From contig JAIXQP010000050.1 in assembly GCA_027485675.1 (NCBI GenBank), positions 124,001-188,000 of the forward strand: 64,000 nucleotides of DNA, in the 5' to 3' direction. This stretch comes from Terriglobales bacterium (lineage in GTDB: Bacteria; Acidobacteriota; Terriglobia; Bryobacterales; Bryobacteraceae). The notes beneath the pieces were generated by a model. That model did no database searches. It saw only the letters and a list, made by a program, of their open reading frames with translations, and had not been told where the DNA came from. Below, piece after piece: positions 54,866 through 63,375 of the stretch (within the stretch, counting starts at the first letter, position 1; each line of letters starts with the position of its first letter). The position numbers and the translations under genes were made by a program.

Positions 54866-56533
54866 ATGCACCGCCGTGAAGCTCTGAAGACTGTCGCCCT
54901 GGCGGCAGCCACTACCCGTCTGTCCGCCGCCGCCGCGCCGCCGCGCCTGCCCCAAGCGATGATCGACGCCCACGATAAAGGCGTCGACGAACTCATCGCC
55001 AAGCAGGAACTCACCCCCGGCCATCGCCACCGCGGGAATGTCCGCAGCTCCGATAGCCTCTTCTGGGGCGGCACCCCGGGCGGCATTCTCAGCACCCTGT
55101 CGACCGCTTACCTGCATCCGCAGTCCCGGCATTACCGCAAGCCGCTTCTGCTCGAACGGATGAAGCTCGCCGCTGAGTGCTTTAGCCGGATTCAGACGCC
55201 CGATGGCAATTGGAACCTGCCGATCACCAACTTCAACTCGCCCCCCGATACGTCCTTCATCATCCAAGGCATGGGCCAGACGCTCCTCAACGCTCGCCAG
55301 TACGGCTTCCCGGAACTGGAGCCGATGGTGGAGCCCGCCGTCAAAAAGGCCGGGGAAGCGCTGATCCGCGGCGGCATGCATACCCCGAACCATCGCTGGG
55401 TAGCGTGTTCGGCCCTGGCGCTGTTGCACCAGCTCTACCCGGACCCCCGCTATCTGAAGCGCATCGACCAGTGGCTGGCCGAGTCCATCGATATCGATGC
55501 CGAAGGCCAGTACACCGAACGCAGCTCCATCGGCTACAACGGCATCTGCAACCGCGCGCTCACCATCTGCGCGCACTACCTGAACCGCCCCGAACTGCTG
55601 AACCCCGTTCGCCAGAACCTGCAGGCGATGCTCTACCTCCTCCACGCCGATGGCGAGGTCGTCACCGAGATCTCCCGCCGGCAGGATCTCAACCAACGCG
55701 GCACGATGTACAACTCCTGGCTCGGTATCGCCTATCTGGCCTGGAAAGACCGCGACGGGCAGATGGCCGCTCTCGCCCGCTCCGTGCAGGCGCAGGGCGC
55801 GGGAGTGGCCGCCTTCCTGAACTACCCGCAGCTGCTCGATCCCGAACTGCCGCCCTCGAAGCCCCTCCCGGACAACTACGAGAAGCTGATGCCGATTACC
55901 GGCATCGCGCGCGTCCGCCGTGGCAAGCTGTCGGTCTCCATCCTCCGCGGACGCGACCGCTTCTTCACGTTCCGCTACGGCAGCGCCGTCGTCACGGCGG
56001 TTCGCTTCTCGAGCGCCTTCTTCGGCAAGGGGCAGTTCGTCGCCGAAACCATGGAGAAGAAAAACGGCGCCTACGTCCTCACCCAGCGGCTGAAAGCCGG
56101 CTACTATCAACCCTTCGACCCGCCTCGTCAGGTCACCACCGAAACCTACGACGATACGCGGGAGGAGCGCCGCCAGACGGAGGTCTGTCACCTCGAGTCC
56201 GTCGCCGAACTCACCGAGACCCCCAAAGGCTTCCGGCTCCGCCTCCGCGCCACCGGAACGGACGAGATCCCGCTGACCGTGGAGATCAATCTCCGCGAGG
56301 GCGGCGTCCTCACCGGCGCTGAAAAGCATCCCACCTTCGCCGATTCGTGGGTGCTGCGCCAGGGCCATGCGACCTATTCGCTTGGCCAGGACAAGATCCG
56401 GATCGGACCCGGCAGCGCCCCGCATACTTATCTCGAAGTGCGCGGGGCGTTGCCGAAGCTATCCGGTACTTGTCTGTTTCTCACCGCGATCACGCCGGTC
56501 GATCAGGTGATTGAGTTGGAACGGTTGAGTTAG
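54866..56533 (+). CDS. Tat-exported alpha/alpha-toroid protein, putative polysaccharide lyase
   Basis: 555 residues. A twin-arginine signal is present (HRREALKTVALAAATTRLS). Residues about 30-320 form helical hairpins of an (alpha/alpha) toroid (HYRKPLLLERMKLAAECFSRI, NHRWVACSALALLHQLYPD, RSSIGYNGICNRALTICAHYL, with His, Tyr and Asn that could be catalytic). The C-terminal half is a beta sandwich (RDRFFTFRYGSAVVTAVRFSSAFFGKG). This is the layout of heparinase/alginate-lyase-type enzymes, but no family signature was matched with certainty. It starts 2 bp after the flavin oxidoreductase gene, as the third gene of the MFS operon. Confidence 0.65.
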   Translation: MHRREALKTVALAAATTRLSAAAAPPRLPQAMIDAHDKGVDELIAKQELTPGHRHRGNVRSSDSLFWGGTPGGILSTLSTAYLHPQSRHYRKPLLLERMKLAAECFSRIQTPDGNWNLPITNFNSPPDTSFIIQGMGQTLLNARQYGFPELEPMVEPAVKKAGEALIRGGMHTPNHRWVACSALALLHQLYPDPRYLKRIDQWLAESIDIDAEGQYTERSSIGYNGICNRALTICAHYLNRPELLNPVRQNLQAMLYLLHADGEVVTEISRRQDLNQRGTMYNSWLGIAYLAWKDRDGQMAALARSVQAQGAGVAAFLNYPQLLDPELPPSKPLPDNYEKLMPITGIARVRRGKLSVSILRGRDRFFTFRYGSAVVTAVRFSSAFFGKGQFVAETMEKKNGAYVLTQRLKAGYYQPFDPPRQVTTETYDDTREERRQTEVCHLESVAELTETPKGFRLRLRATGTDEIPLTVEINLREGGVLTGAEKHPTFADSWVLRQGHATYSLGQDKIRIGPGSAPHTYLEVRGALPKLSGTCLFLTAITPVDQVIELERLS

Positions 56534-56549
56534 TGGAAGGTGGGCAGTC

Positions 56550-59500
56550 CTATTGGACCACCCACGCCCCCATGGCATGCCAGCCGCTGTTGCCGCCGGC
56601 CCCGGTCTGGACGCCACCGTAGATGATCTTCCGCCCGTTGAACGGGGTCTTGAAGGTCAGCCTGATGGTGAGCGTCAGGGTATTGCCGGAGAACGAGCGG
56701 GACGAACCCACCGATTCCACGCGGCACTGCGAGTTTTCGAGCGTACCCCCGCCCGTCAGGCTCATCGCGGTGGCTTGGTTGCCGTCTCCGTTATCCGGCA
56801 CCAGCAACAACAGATTGCCCGAGACGAAGTGCGGTACATAACAGGCGCCGGCTCCATCGAGTGCGTTGTTGATCAGGATCTGCGTGGCTAGCAGATTACC
56901 CGCCGACGTGGCATCCCGGTAAACGACGCTCAACGTCGCGCTGTTCCCAGCTCCGGAGTTGGGCGTCAGGCTGACCACCATCGGGTTCGCCGCCGGGGTG
57001 GTGCCCACGGCGTAGGTCCCCATCGGCTGCCAGCCGGAGTTGTTCTGCACGCTATCGCGCGCCGCCATGTAGATCACCTTCCGGCCGGAGAAGTTCGTCG
57101 CATTGAACTGGATCACCAGCGTCAACGTCAACGTGTTTCCGCTTACCGAGGCCGACGAGCCCGTGCCGAGAATCGTGCACTGGCTGTTCGCAGTCGATCC
57201 CGATCCGTTCAGCGCCAACGCGGTCAGATTGTCGCCCGCATCGTTCACCAGGAAGAGCGAGTTGCTGGGCCGGTCGTAGGCAATGTAGCAAGCGCCCGCG
57301 CCGTTCAGGAAGTTGTTGATCAACACGTTCACCACGCCCAAATCGGCGGCGCCGTCCGGGTCGGAGAACGAGAAGGTGAACGTCTGTTGCGTGCCCGAGG
57401 TGGAAATCGGGCTCAATGCCGTCACCGTGGGGGTCTGCGAAGGCGCCGTGAGCGTGTACTTGGTCAGGAACGCAATGAAGCCGCCGGGCTGCGCCGACTG
57501 GAATGCATTCACGGTGGGGAAGGCCGGCCCCGCCGTCACCCCCGTCACATAGAGAGAGCCTCCCGTGCCTGCGAAGATGCCGTAGCCGAGGTCGGCGGCG
57601 GTGCCGCCCAGATAGGTGGAGAAGTCGAGGGCGTTACCCGCCGGTTTCAGCTTCATGATGAACGCTTCTTGCTCCCCGCGCACCGTGGTCTGCAAGGAAT
57701 CCAATTGCGGAATATCCGTCGACAGGGTGTTGCCCACCAGCGCCAATCCGCCCGTGCTGTCCACGCCGATGTCGAAAATGAAATCGTCGCCCGAGCCGCC
57801 AATGTAGGTGGAATACACCAAACTGTTGCCGGCCGGCGAGAGCTTCATCACGAAACCGTCCTGGAAGTTACCGCCGCCGGGGGGCGCCGAATACGACCGC
57901 AACGGAGTCTGCACCGGCAGGTCCGGCGACTTCGTTGTGCCGCCCACATAGAGCGCGCCGGTGCTGTCCACCGCCACCGCATCGATCTGGTCGTACTGGT
58001 TGCCACCGAGGTGGGTGTAGTAAAGCAGGGCCGTGCCGGTCAGGTTGAGTTTGCCGGCAATGCCGTCGTCATTCCGGTTCTGCACCAGCCCGGGAGGGGC
58101 GCTGATGGCCGGAAGAATCTGGCGGCCGGTCCGGTTGTCGCCGGCAAAGTAGATGCCGGTGGCGTCGGAAGTCAGGTCGGACACGACGACGTCGCCGAGC
58201 TGGGTGACCCACTCGAGCGCGTTGCCAGCGGGCCGGACCTTGGCGATCAGGGAGCGGGCCGCCGCGGCGTTCAAAATCAGGGGCGCCGGCAGGGTGTTGA
58301 GGGTGCCCGCCAAGTAAGTGGCAAAGTAGACACTGCCATCTGCGGCCAGGCTGAGCGAGGCCGGCAGGGTGCCATCGGTGGCGCCATAGTAGGTCGAGTA
58401 GACAATGTCATTGCCCGCCGGGGTGAACTTCGTCAGTGTTGTGTCGCCCGAGAGCGGATTCGTCGTTGCTCTCACACTCTGAATCGCGTTCCGAACCGGG
58501 AAGTCGGTCGACTGGGTGCTGCCGAGGACATAGGCCGCCCCCGTGCTGTCCACGGCGAGACCGTAGGGCGTATCCTCGCCCCCGCCGCCCAGGTACGTCG
58601 CATACAACAACGCCGTTCCGGCGGCATTGAATTTCGCCAGGAAGTTCTCGCCCAAAGCCTGCCCCGTCCGGAACGGGGTTACAAACGGAAACGCCGCCGA
58701 ATAGCTCTGGCCCAGCAGGTATACGTTGCCCGCCGAATCAGCCACTACGGAGCGGCCTGAGGTCGGCTGCGTGCCCACGAACGTCGAGTAAACCATCACC
58801 GCCGGGTCGATCACCAGCGGCTTCGAGCGGTCGTAGCGGGCGAGTTCGAACCGCGCGCCGGCGTTCGGCCGCAAGGAGTACCGCGCCTCAATCTTCACCT
58901 GCTTGCCGTCCACCATCTGGTAGACATAGGGACGCTGCTGCACCACCTGCCCAAAGGCCGTGTCCAGCACCAGGTTCCCCGCTTTGTCCACGTTCATCGA
59001 CCGGGCGCCGTTCCAGGCAACCTCCAAGGTCGAAGGGTCCACGCCGGGCGCCACCACCAGGTCGTACTCCAGCTTCCGGTCCTTCCCGTACCACACCAGG
59101 TCCACGCCCGGTTGGATCTGCTTCGCCGTCACGGACTCATAAGCGGGTACGTTGCGCCGCCACGCCGACGGATCGTTCCCCCGGAAATAGTTCGATACCC
59201 CGGGCAACGGCTTGCCCTGTTCCCAGCCCTTGGGCAGTTGCGAACCGCGCACCGTCATGCGGAGCGTCGTATAGTCCATGCCGTCTTTCGGTTCCCGTCC
59301 GCGCGCCTTGTACAGCACCATCACCGTTTCCGTATCGGTCAGGTACATCTCATAACCATTGGCCCGCGCGACGTACCGCACTTCCGGTGCAAACTGTCCC
59401 CGGTTCTCTTCAAATCGATGGGGCAGGTCCCCCAAAGTCGTCTGTGCCGCCCGCACCACATCCGGCGCCGTAATGGCCTTGCCGTCCAATCCGGCGCTCT

Positions 59501-59588
59501 TCAGGGTTCTGTTGGTCGGCGCTGCGTTCGCAGTCGCGATAAATGTAAGCGCCAACGCGCCTATCGAAAGTCTCACCGAAACCGGCAT
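56550..59588 (-). CDS. Secreted SBBP-repeat protein with two C-terminal Cys-containing domains
   Basis: 1012 residues with a signal peptide (1-22, ending ANA). An N-terminal domain (FEENRGQFAPEVRYVAR... DLVWYGKDRKLEYDLVV) is the kind that precedes SBBP propellers (DUF7948-like). From about 290 to 720, SBBP beta-propeller blades repeat with motifs such as LLYATYLGGGGEDTPYGLAVDSTGAAYVLGSTQSTDFP and LVYSTYIGGSGDDF. Two tandem ~135-residue domains close the protein, each with ILINNxLxGAGACY, a SQC segment and SGWxxMG. These proteins are exported and of unknown function. The GGAGG Shine-Dalgarno directly follows a terminator-like hairpin. Confidence 0.88.
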   Translation of the reverse strand: MPVSVRLSIGALALTFIATANAAPTNRTLKSAGLDGKAITAPDVVRAAQTTLGDLPHRFEENRGQFAPEVRYVARANGYEMYLTDTETVMVLYKARGREPKDGMDYTTLRMTVRGSQLPKGWEQGKPLPGVSNYFRGNDPSAWRRNVPAYESVTAKQIQPGVDLVWYGKDRKLEYDLVVAPGVDPSTLEVAWNGARSMNVDKAGNLVLDTAFGQVVQQRPYVYQMVDGKQVKIEARYSLRPNAGARFELARYDRSKPLVIDPAVMVYSTFVGTQPTSGRSVVADSAGNVYLLGQSYSAAFPFVTPFRTGQALGENFLAKFNAAGTALLYATYLGGGGEDTPYGLAVDSTGAAYVLGSTQSTDFPVRNAIQSVRATTNPLSGDTTLTKFTPAGNDIVYSTYYGATDGTLPASLSLAADGSVYFATYLAGTLNTLPAPLILNAAAARSLIAKVRPAGNALEWVTQLGDVVVSDLTSDATGIYFAGDNRTGRQILPAISAPPGLVQNRNDDGIAGKLNLTGTALLYYTHLGGNQYDQIDAVAVDSTGALYVGGTTKSPDLPVQTPLRSYSAPPGGGNFQDGFVMKLSPAGNSLVYSTYIGGSGDDFIFDIGVDSTGGLALVGNTLSTDIPQLDSLQTTVRGEQEAFIMKLKPAGNALDFSTYLGGTAADLGYGIFAGTGGSLYVTGVTAGPAFPTVNAFQSAQPGGFIAFLTKYTLTAPSQTPTVTALSPISTSGTQQTFTFSFSDPDGAADLGVVNVLINNFLNGAGACYIAYDRPSNSLFLVNDAGDNLTALALNGSGSTANSQCTILGTGSSASVSGNTLTLTLVIQFNATNFSGRKVIYMAARDSVQNNSGWQPMGTYAVGTTPAANPMVVSLTPNSGAGNSATLSVVYRDATSAGNLLATQILINNALDGAGACYVPHFVSGNLLLLVPDNGDGNQATAMSLTGGGTLENSQCRVESVGSSRSFSGNTLTLTIRLTFKTPFNGRKIIYGGVQTGAGGNSGWHAMGAWVVQ

Positions 59589-59933
59589 GCTCTCGTTCCT
59601 CCGAAAAAAAACTCCCCAATCCTTGGGAGCTCAGGATATCATGCGGGGTTCTTCTCGTTCCGCAGTACTTAAGTTGGGCGGAGCCCACAGTACCCCCCTG
59701 TCCCTTCTTTCGGGGTATAGGAACAGGGTTCCGGATCGGTGTATCTGGACGGGGTCAGTTGATCATCACTAATGATATCAGTGGGTTATGGGATCCATAG
59801 GGCAGCGGGCATTGGTCCAGGCCGCGAGGCGAGGGCCGGCCTGGCGTTCGCTGCGATAAGAAATCGAACGCTAAATTGCCAAAGGTAACTCGGTCCGAAT
59901 TCTTTCCGAATCCGGCCCGCCAAGGGAACATCC
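59589..59933. other. 345-bp leader/intergenic region of the SBBP gene with RNA hairpins
   Basis: No gene is seen. On the minus strand (upstream of the SBBP gene) an outer stem CCCTGT (59728-59723) with ACAGGG (59701-59696) encloses an inner CCC/GGG pair and a GAAAG-containing loop. Further downstream is the hairpin plus T-run listed separately. The START-like gene ends at 59934 on the same strand. Confidence 0.5.
59604..59629 (-). terminator. Terminator-like hairpin plus T8 immediately before the SBBP ribosome site
   Basis: Minus strand CTCCCAA-GGA-TTGGGGAG (59629-59612; 7 pairs with one bulged G) is followed by eight T (59611-59604) and then CGGAGG, the ribosome-binding site. This could terminate the upstream START-like transcript or act as an attenuator of the SBBP gene. 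Confidence 0.6.
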
Positions 59934-60548
59934 TTACCGCAGTGCCTTGACGGTGGCGGAGAGCATTGCCGCCAACGACTCCTGGGGCATCTCCCGCAAC
60001 AGAGGCTTCACCGCCCAACCCAACCCCATCGGCACGTCGCGGGATAACGAGACCGACCGGCACTGCAGCCGCACCCCGCCCGGCTCCGGGGTGATCGCCC
60101 AATAAGCGTTCAAACGCCAAAGAAAACCGTTGTCCCCGCCGTCCGCCTCGACCACCTTCGTACTGCGGGAGGCTACGCGCCACCACCCGTCGCCCACCGC
60201 CCGATACTCCACCTCGTACTCCGTATTCAGAATCACGGTCAGAATTTTCTTCCGCTTCAGTTGTAGCGCGGCTCGGAACCGGTTGCCGTCCTTCGAGAGC
60301 AGTTGGGACGCCGTGACCTCCGGGTAGATCTCCCGATAGCGGTCGTAGTTTTGCAGCACCGCGATCACCTGTTCCGGCGTCCGGTCCGGCACGAAGGCTT
60401 CGGCCGACCAGTCGTGAATCAGACCGCCCTTCACCTCGATCGTCGCCCCGGCCGTCATCACCGGCTGCGCCTCCGCCCGTTTCACATAGGCGTCAAATTC
60501 GTTAGCCGCCGACCACGGCATGGCGAACAACAACAAGAAAGAAAACAT
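59934..60548 (-). CDS. Secreted START/polyketide-cyclase-like (SRPBCC) lipid-binding protein
   Basis: 204 residues with a short signal peptide (MFSFLLLFAMPWSAA). The body (IHDWSAEAFVPDRTPEQVIAVLQNYDRYREIYPEVTASQLLSKDGNRFRAALQLKRK, then WWRVASRSTKVVEADGG and GLGWAVKPLLREMPQESLAAMLSATVKAL) is a START-like helix-grip fold that binds hydrophobic ligands. Ligand unknown. The ATG at 60548 overlaps the dehydrogenase stop by 1 bp (TGATG), so the two genes form a unit. Confidence 0.78.
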   Translation of the reverse strand: MFSFLLLFAMPWSAANEFDAYVKRAEAQPVMTAGATIEVKGGLIHDWSAEAFVPDRTPEQVIAVLQNYDRYREIYPEVTASQLLSKDGNRFRAALQLKRKKILTVILNTEYEVEYRAVGDGWWRVASRSTKVVEADGGDNGFLWRLNAYWAITPEPGGVRLQCRSVSLSRDVPMGLGWAVKPLLREMPQESLAAMLSATVKALR

Positions 60549-61474
60549 CAATTCACCACGTTTTTAGCAGCACCCACGGCAAACGCTGCCACGTTTCCCG
60601 CCGCAATCTCCATCAGACGGCCCCGCGCCTCCCGCGTCGCCCAAGCAATGTGCGGCGTCACGATGCAGTTCTTGGCCGTAAAGAGCGGCGAGCCTTCAGC
60701 CGGTGGCTCAACGCTCAGAACATCAACGCCTGCACCGGCGATCGTCCCGGCGTTCAGCGCATCCGCAAGTGCCTGCTCCACCACCAGCGGTCCGCGGGAT
60801 GTGTTGAGTAGGAATGCTGAAGGCTTCATACGCTGGAGTTGGGATGCACCAATCATTCCCCGCGTTTCCGGAAACAGCGGGCAATGCAGGCTCACCACGT
60901 CGCTCTCGGCTAGGAGCCCGTCCAAAGCCACGCCCTGCGACCGGCTGTGCACCACCACGCGCATGCCCAGCGCCTCCGCAATCCGGGCCGTCTGCGCCCC
61001 AATCCGTCCGAAACCGACGCAGCCGAACGTCTTTCCGGCCAACTCCACCTGCGGAGTTCGCCAAAAACTCCAGTCCGCGCTTGTGGTCCAGGCGCCGCTT
61101 CGCACCGCGCCGCTGTGCGCCCCCACGTGATGACAAAGCTCAAGCAGCAGGGCAATCGTCAACTGCGCCACGGAGTCGGTGCCGTACGCCGGTACATTGG
61201 TCACCAGGATTCCCCTCTCCCGCGCCGCCACCGTGTCGACCACGTTGTAGCCCGTCGCCAGAACCCCGACGTATCGGAGGTGCGGCAGCGCCGCCAGGGT
61301 TTCCCGGGTCAACGGCGTCTTGTTCGTCAGGATCACCTCCGCCTGCCCGGCGCGCTCCAGGATCTCCTCCGCCGGAGTGCGATCATAGACCGTCACGGCG
61401 CCTTGCCGCTCCAGCGGCTCCCAGGAAAGGTCTCCCGGATTGAGACAGTAACCATCCAGCACAACGATTTTCAT
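60548..61474 (-). CDS. D-2-hydroxyacid dehydrogenase (NAD)
   Basis: 308 residues. The nucleotide fold has CVGFGRIGAQTARIAEALGM (about 145-165) and the catalytic residues are Arg in NTSRGPLV, Glu in VEPPAEGSPL and His in TPHIAWAT. The N-terminal VILTNKTPLTRETLAALPHLRYVGVLATGYNVVD is typical of glycerate or lactate dehydrogenases. It interconverts a 2-hydroxyacid and its 2-oxo acid. ATG at 61474 is chosen because AGGAG lies 7 bases upstream; an in-frame GTG at 61492 precedes it. Confidence 0.92.
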   Translation of the reverse strand: MKIVVLDGYCLNPGDLSWEPLERQGAVTVYDRTPAEEILERAGQAEVILTNKTPLTRETLAALPHLRYVGVLATGYNVVDTVAARERGILVTNVPAYGTDSVAQLTIALLLELCHHVGAHSGAVRSGAWTTSADWSFWRTPQVELAGKTFGCVGFGRIGAQTARIAEALGMRVVVHSRSQGVALDGLLAESDVVSLHCPLFPETRGMIGASQLQRMKPSAFLLNTSRGPLVVEQALADALNAGTIAGAGVDVLSVEPPAEGSPLFTAKNCIVTPHIAWATREARGRLMEIAAGNVAAFAVGAAKNVVN

Positions 61475-61566
61475 TCGAACGCTCCTATTCACTCTTCATC
61501 CCGGTTTTCTCCCACTCTACTGCTGCAAAATTGTAGGAGGCCGATTGCCTGTGGTACAACTCAAAC

Positions 61567-61827
61567 ATGGCATACGTAATCGCTGAACCCTGTGTGGGCA
61601 CCAAGGACACGGCTTGTGTGGATGCTTGCCCAGTAGACTGCATTCATCCGAAAAAGGACGATGCACGGTTTGAAGAGGTCGAGATCTTGAACATCGACCC
61701 CGTCGAGTGTATCGACTGTGGCGCCTGCGTCCCTGTATGCCCCGTTTCCGCGATCTTCGCCCTCGACGATCTGCCCGAAAAGTGGAACGACTTCACCCAG
61801 AAGAACGCCGCTTACTTCGGCCGCTAG
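61567..61827 (+). CDS. 7Fe-type (3Fe-4S/4Fe-4S) ferredoxin
   Basis: 86 residues. The N-terminal EPCVGTKDTACVDACPVDCIHP has the C-x7-C-x3-C pattern of 7Fe ferredoxins, followed by the second cluster CIDCGACVPVCPVSAI. It carries low-potential electrons. The last nine bases and stop are repeated in each downstream 230-bp unit. A -10-like TACAAC lies 6 bp before the ATG and no ribosome site is at normal distance. Confidence 0.93.
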   Translation: MAYVIAEPCVGTKDTACVDACPVDCIHPKKDDARFEEVEILNIDPVECIDCGACVPVCPVSAIFALDDLPEKWNDFTQKNAAYFGR

Positions 61828-61868
61828 TCGCGCCCCTCTGCTTTCTCGAAAGCCGGATCGGTCGAAGC

Positions 61869-62046
61869 CTAAACCGCTTCGGCGATCCGGCTTCCCATTT
61901 CCGTTCTCGTGAGCGTTCCGCCCATGTCCACGGTGCGCGCCGTCGGGTCGGCAAAAACCGTACTCACCGCGCGGCGAATCATCTCCGCTCCGCGCCGGGT
62001 CTCCGTATGGTCCAGCCAATCGAGCAGCAGGGCCGCAGAGAGAATC
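61869..62046 (-). pseudogene. IPMDH-like 3' fragment, copy 1
   Basis: Minus-strand frame encodes about 59 codons equal to the last residues of the 62329-63375 gene ([27 protein letters not shown]-type reading to SRIAEAV and TAG) with a few substitutions. It lacks the rest of the gene and any start signal. Confidence 0.85.
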
Positions 62047-62098
62047 TCGGCCGCTAGTAGCTACCTTTTGCTTTCTCGAAAGCCGGATCTGTCGAAGC

Positions 62099-62276
62099 CT
62101 AAACCGCTTCGGCGATCCGGCTTCCCATTTCCGTTGTCGTGAGCGCTCCGCCCATGTCCACGGTGCGCGCCGTCGGGTCGCCAAAAACCGTACTCACCGC
62201 GCGGCGAATCATCTCCGCCCCGCGCCGGGTCTCCGGATGGTCCAGCCAGTCGAGCAGCAGGGCCGCAGAGAGAATC
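62099..62276 (-). pseudogene. IPMDH-like 3' fragment, copy 2
   Basis: Same fragment as copy 1, 230 bp to the right and intermediate in position between it and the gene. The reading frame and TAG stop are kept; a change gives VFGDPTAR instead of VFADPTAR. Confidence 0.85.
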
Positions 62277-62328
62277 TCGGCCGCTAGTCTCTACCCGTTG
62301 CTTTCTCGAAAGCCGGATCTGTCGAAGC

Positions 62329-63375
62329 CTATACCGCTTCGGCGATCCGGCTTCCCATTTCCGTCGTCGTGAGCGCTCCGCCCATGTCCACGGTTCGCGC
62401 CGTCGGGTCGGCAAAAACCGTACTCACCGCGCGGCGAATCATCTCCGCCCCGCGCCGGGTCTCCGGATGGTCCAGCCAGTCAAGCATCAGGGCCACGGAC
62501 AGAATCGTGGCCACGGGGTTCGCGATTCCCTTTCCGGCGATGTCCGGCGCCGAGCCATGGGACGGCTGGAACACCGCATGCGTATCGCCAATGTCGGCCG
62601 ACGGCGCCATGCCCATGCCGCCCACTAAAGCCGCCGCCAGATCCGAGAGAATATCGCCGAACATATTCTCGGTCACCAGAACGTCGAAGCTCTCCGGCCG
62701 CTGCACCAGATAGAGCGCGCAGGCATCCACGTAGACGCGCTCAGTGGCAATATCGGGAAACTCGGCGGCGATCTGGTCGAAAATGCTCCGGAAATAGGCC
62801 ATCGACGGCAAGACGTTGGCCTTATCCACCAGCGTGACCTTCTTCCGCCGCCCCGCGGCAAGGTGAAACGCCGACCGGATCACCCGCTCCGCGCCGCTGC
62901 GGGTAATCCGCAACTCATCGGTCACCTGGTCCGCCTGCAGCGAGTACGGAACCAGACGCGATACGAACAGTCCCTCGGTGGATTCCCGGACCAGCGCAAA
63001 GTCGATCGCCGTCTTGCCCTTCAACGGAGTATCGTTCGGATGGTAGAGCACAATCGGCCGCAGGCCGCAGTACAGGCCGAGTTTTTCGCGGATATCGATC
63101 TGCGGCGCCATCTCCCGCCCATCCGCCCAGCGGATGTTCGGCAGGCCCATCGCGCCCAGGAGAATCGTCGAATACTTGGCGATCTCCGTAAACGTGGCCT
63201 CCGGCAAAGGGTCCCCGCTGCGCAGATACTCGCCGGCCCCCACGAGAAACTCGGCGGTCGAAAACGTCACCCCTTCCAGCTTCGCTTCCGCGGCCCGGAG
63301 GACCTTCAAACCCTCGGCTACGACATCCGGACCAATCCCATCACCCGGCAGCACCGCGATTGCAAAATTCGGCAT
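62329..63375 (-). CDS. Isopropylmalate/isocitrate-dehydrogenase-family enzyme
   Basis: 348 residues. [20 protein letters not shown] opens the fold, [11 protein letters not shown] and [14 protein letters not shown] bind substrate, [12 protein letters not shown] and [31 protein letters not shown]-like ([15 protein letters not shown]) hold metal and NAD. [16 protein letters not shown] replaces the usual [13 protein letters not shown] with [12 protein letters not shown], so a 3-isopropylmalate, tartrate or homoisocitrate role is not decided. No leucine genes are adjacent. The last 178 bp of the gene are duplicated twice downstream of its stop. Confidence 0.88.
   Translation of the reverse strand: [348 protein letters not shown]

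Larger units (their letters stand above)
61818..62277. repeat. Two 230-bp tandem copies of ferredoxin end plus IPMDH-like 3' end
   Basis: The ferredoxin stop region CGGCCGCTAG recurs exactly every 230 bp (TAG at 61825, 62055 and 62285). Each unit holds this end, about 40 bp of intergenic sequence, and the last 178 bp of the convergent isopropylmalate-dehydrogenase-like gene. The unmodified gene end (stop at 62329) is the third copy. The copies differ from each other at roughly 5% of positions by eye. Each carries a nested inverted repeat spanning the minus-strand stop codon. Confidence 0.93.

Noticed and set aside
59660-59740. Cyclic-di-GMP-I (GEMM) riboswitch upstream of the SBBP gene
   Set aside because: A CGAAAG...GGGAC stretch is reminiscent, but the conserved GGCAAACC and CGCAAAGCC parts and the second stem are not found.
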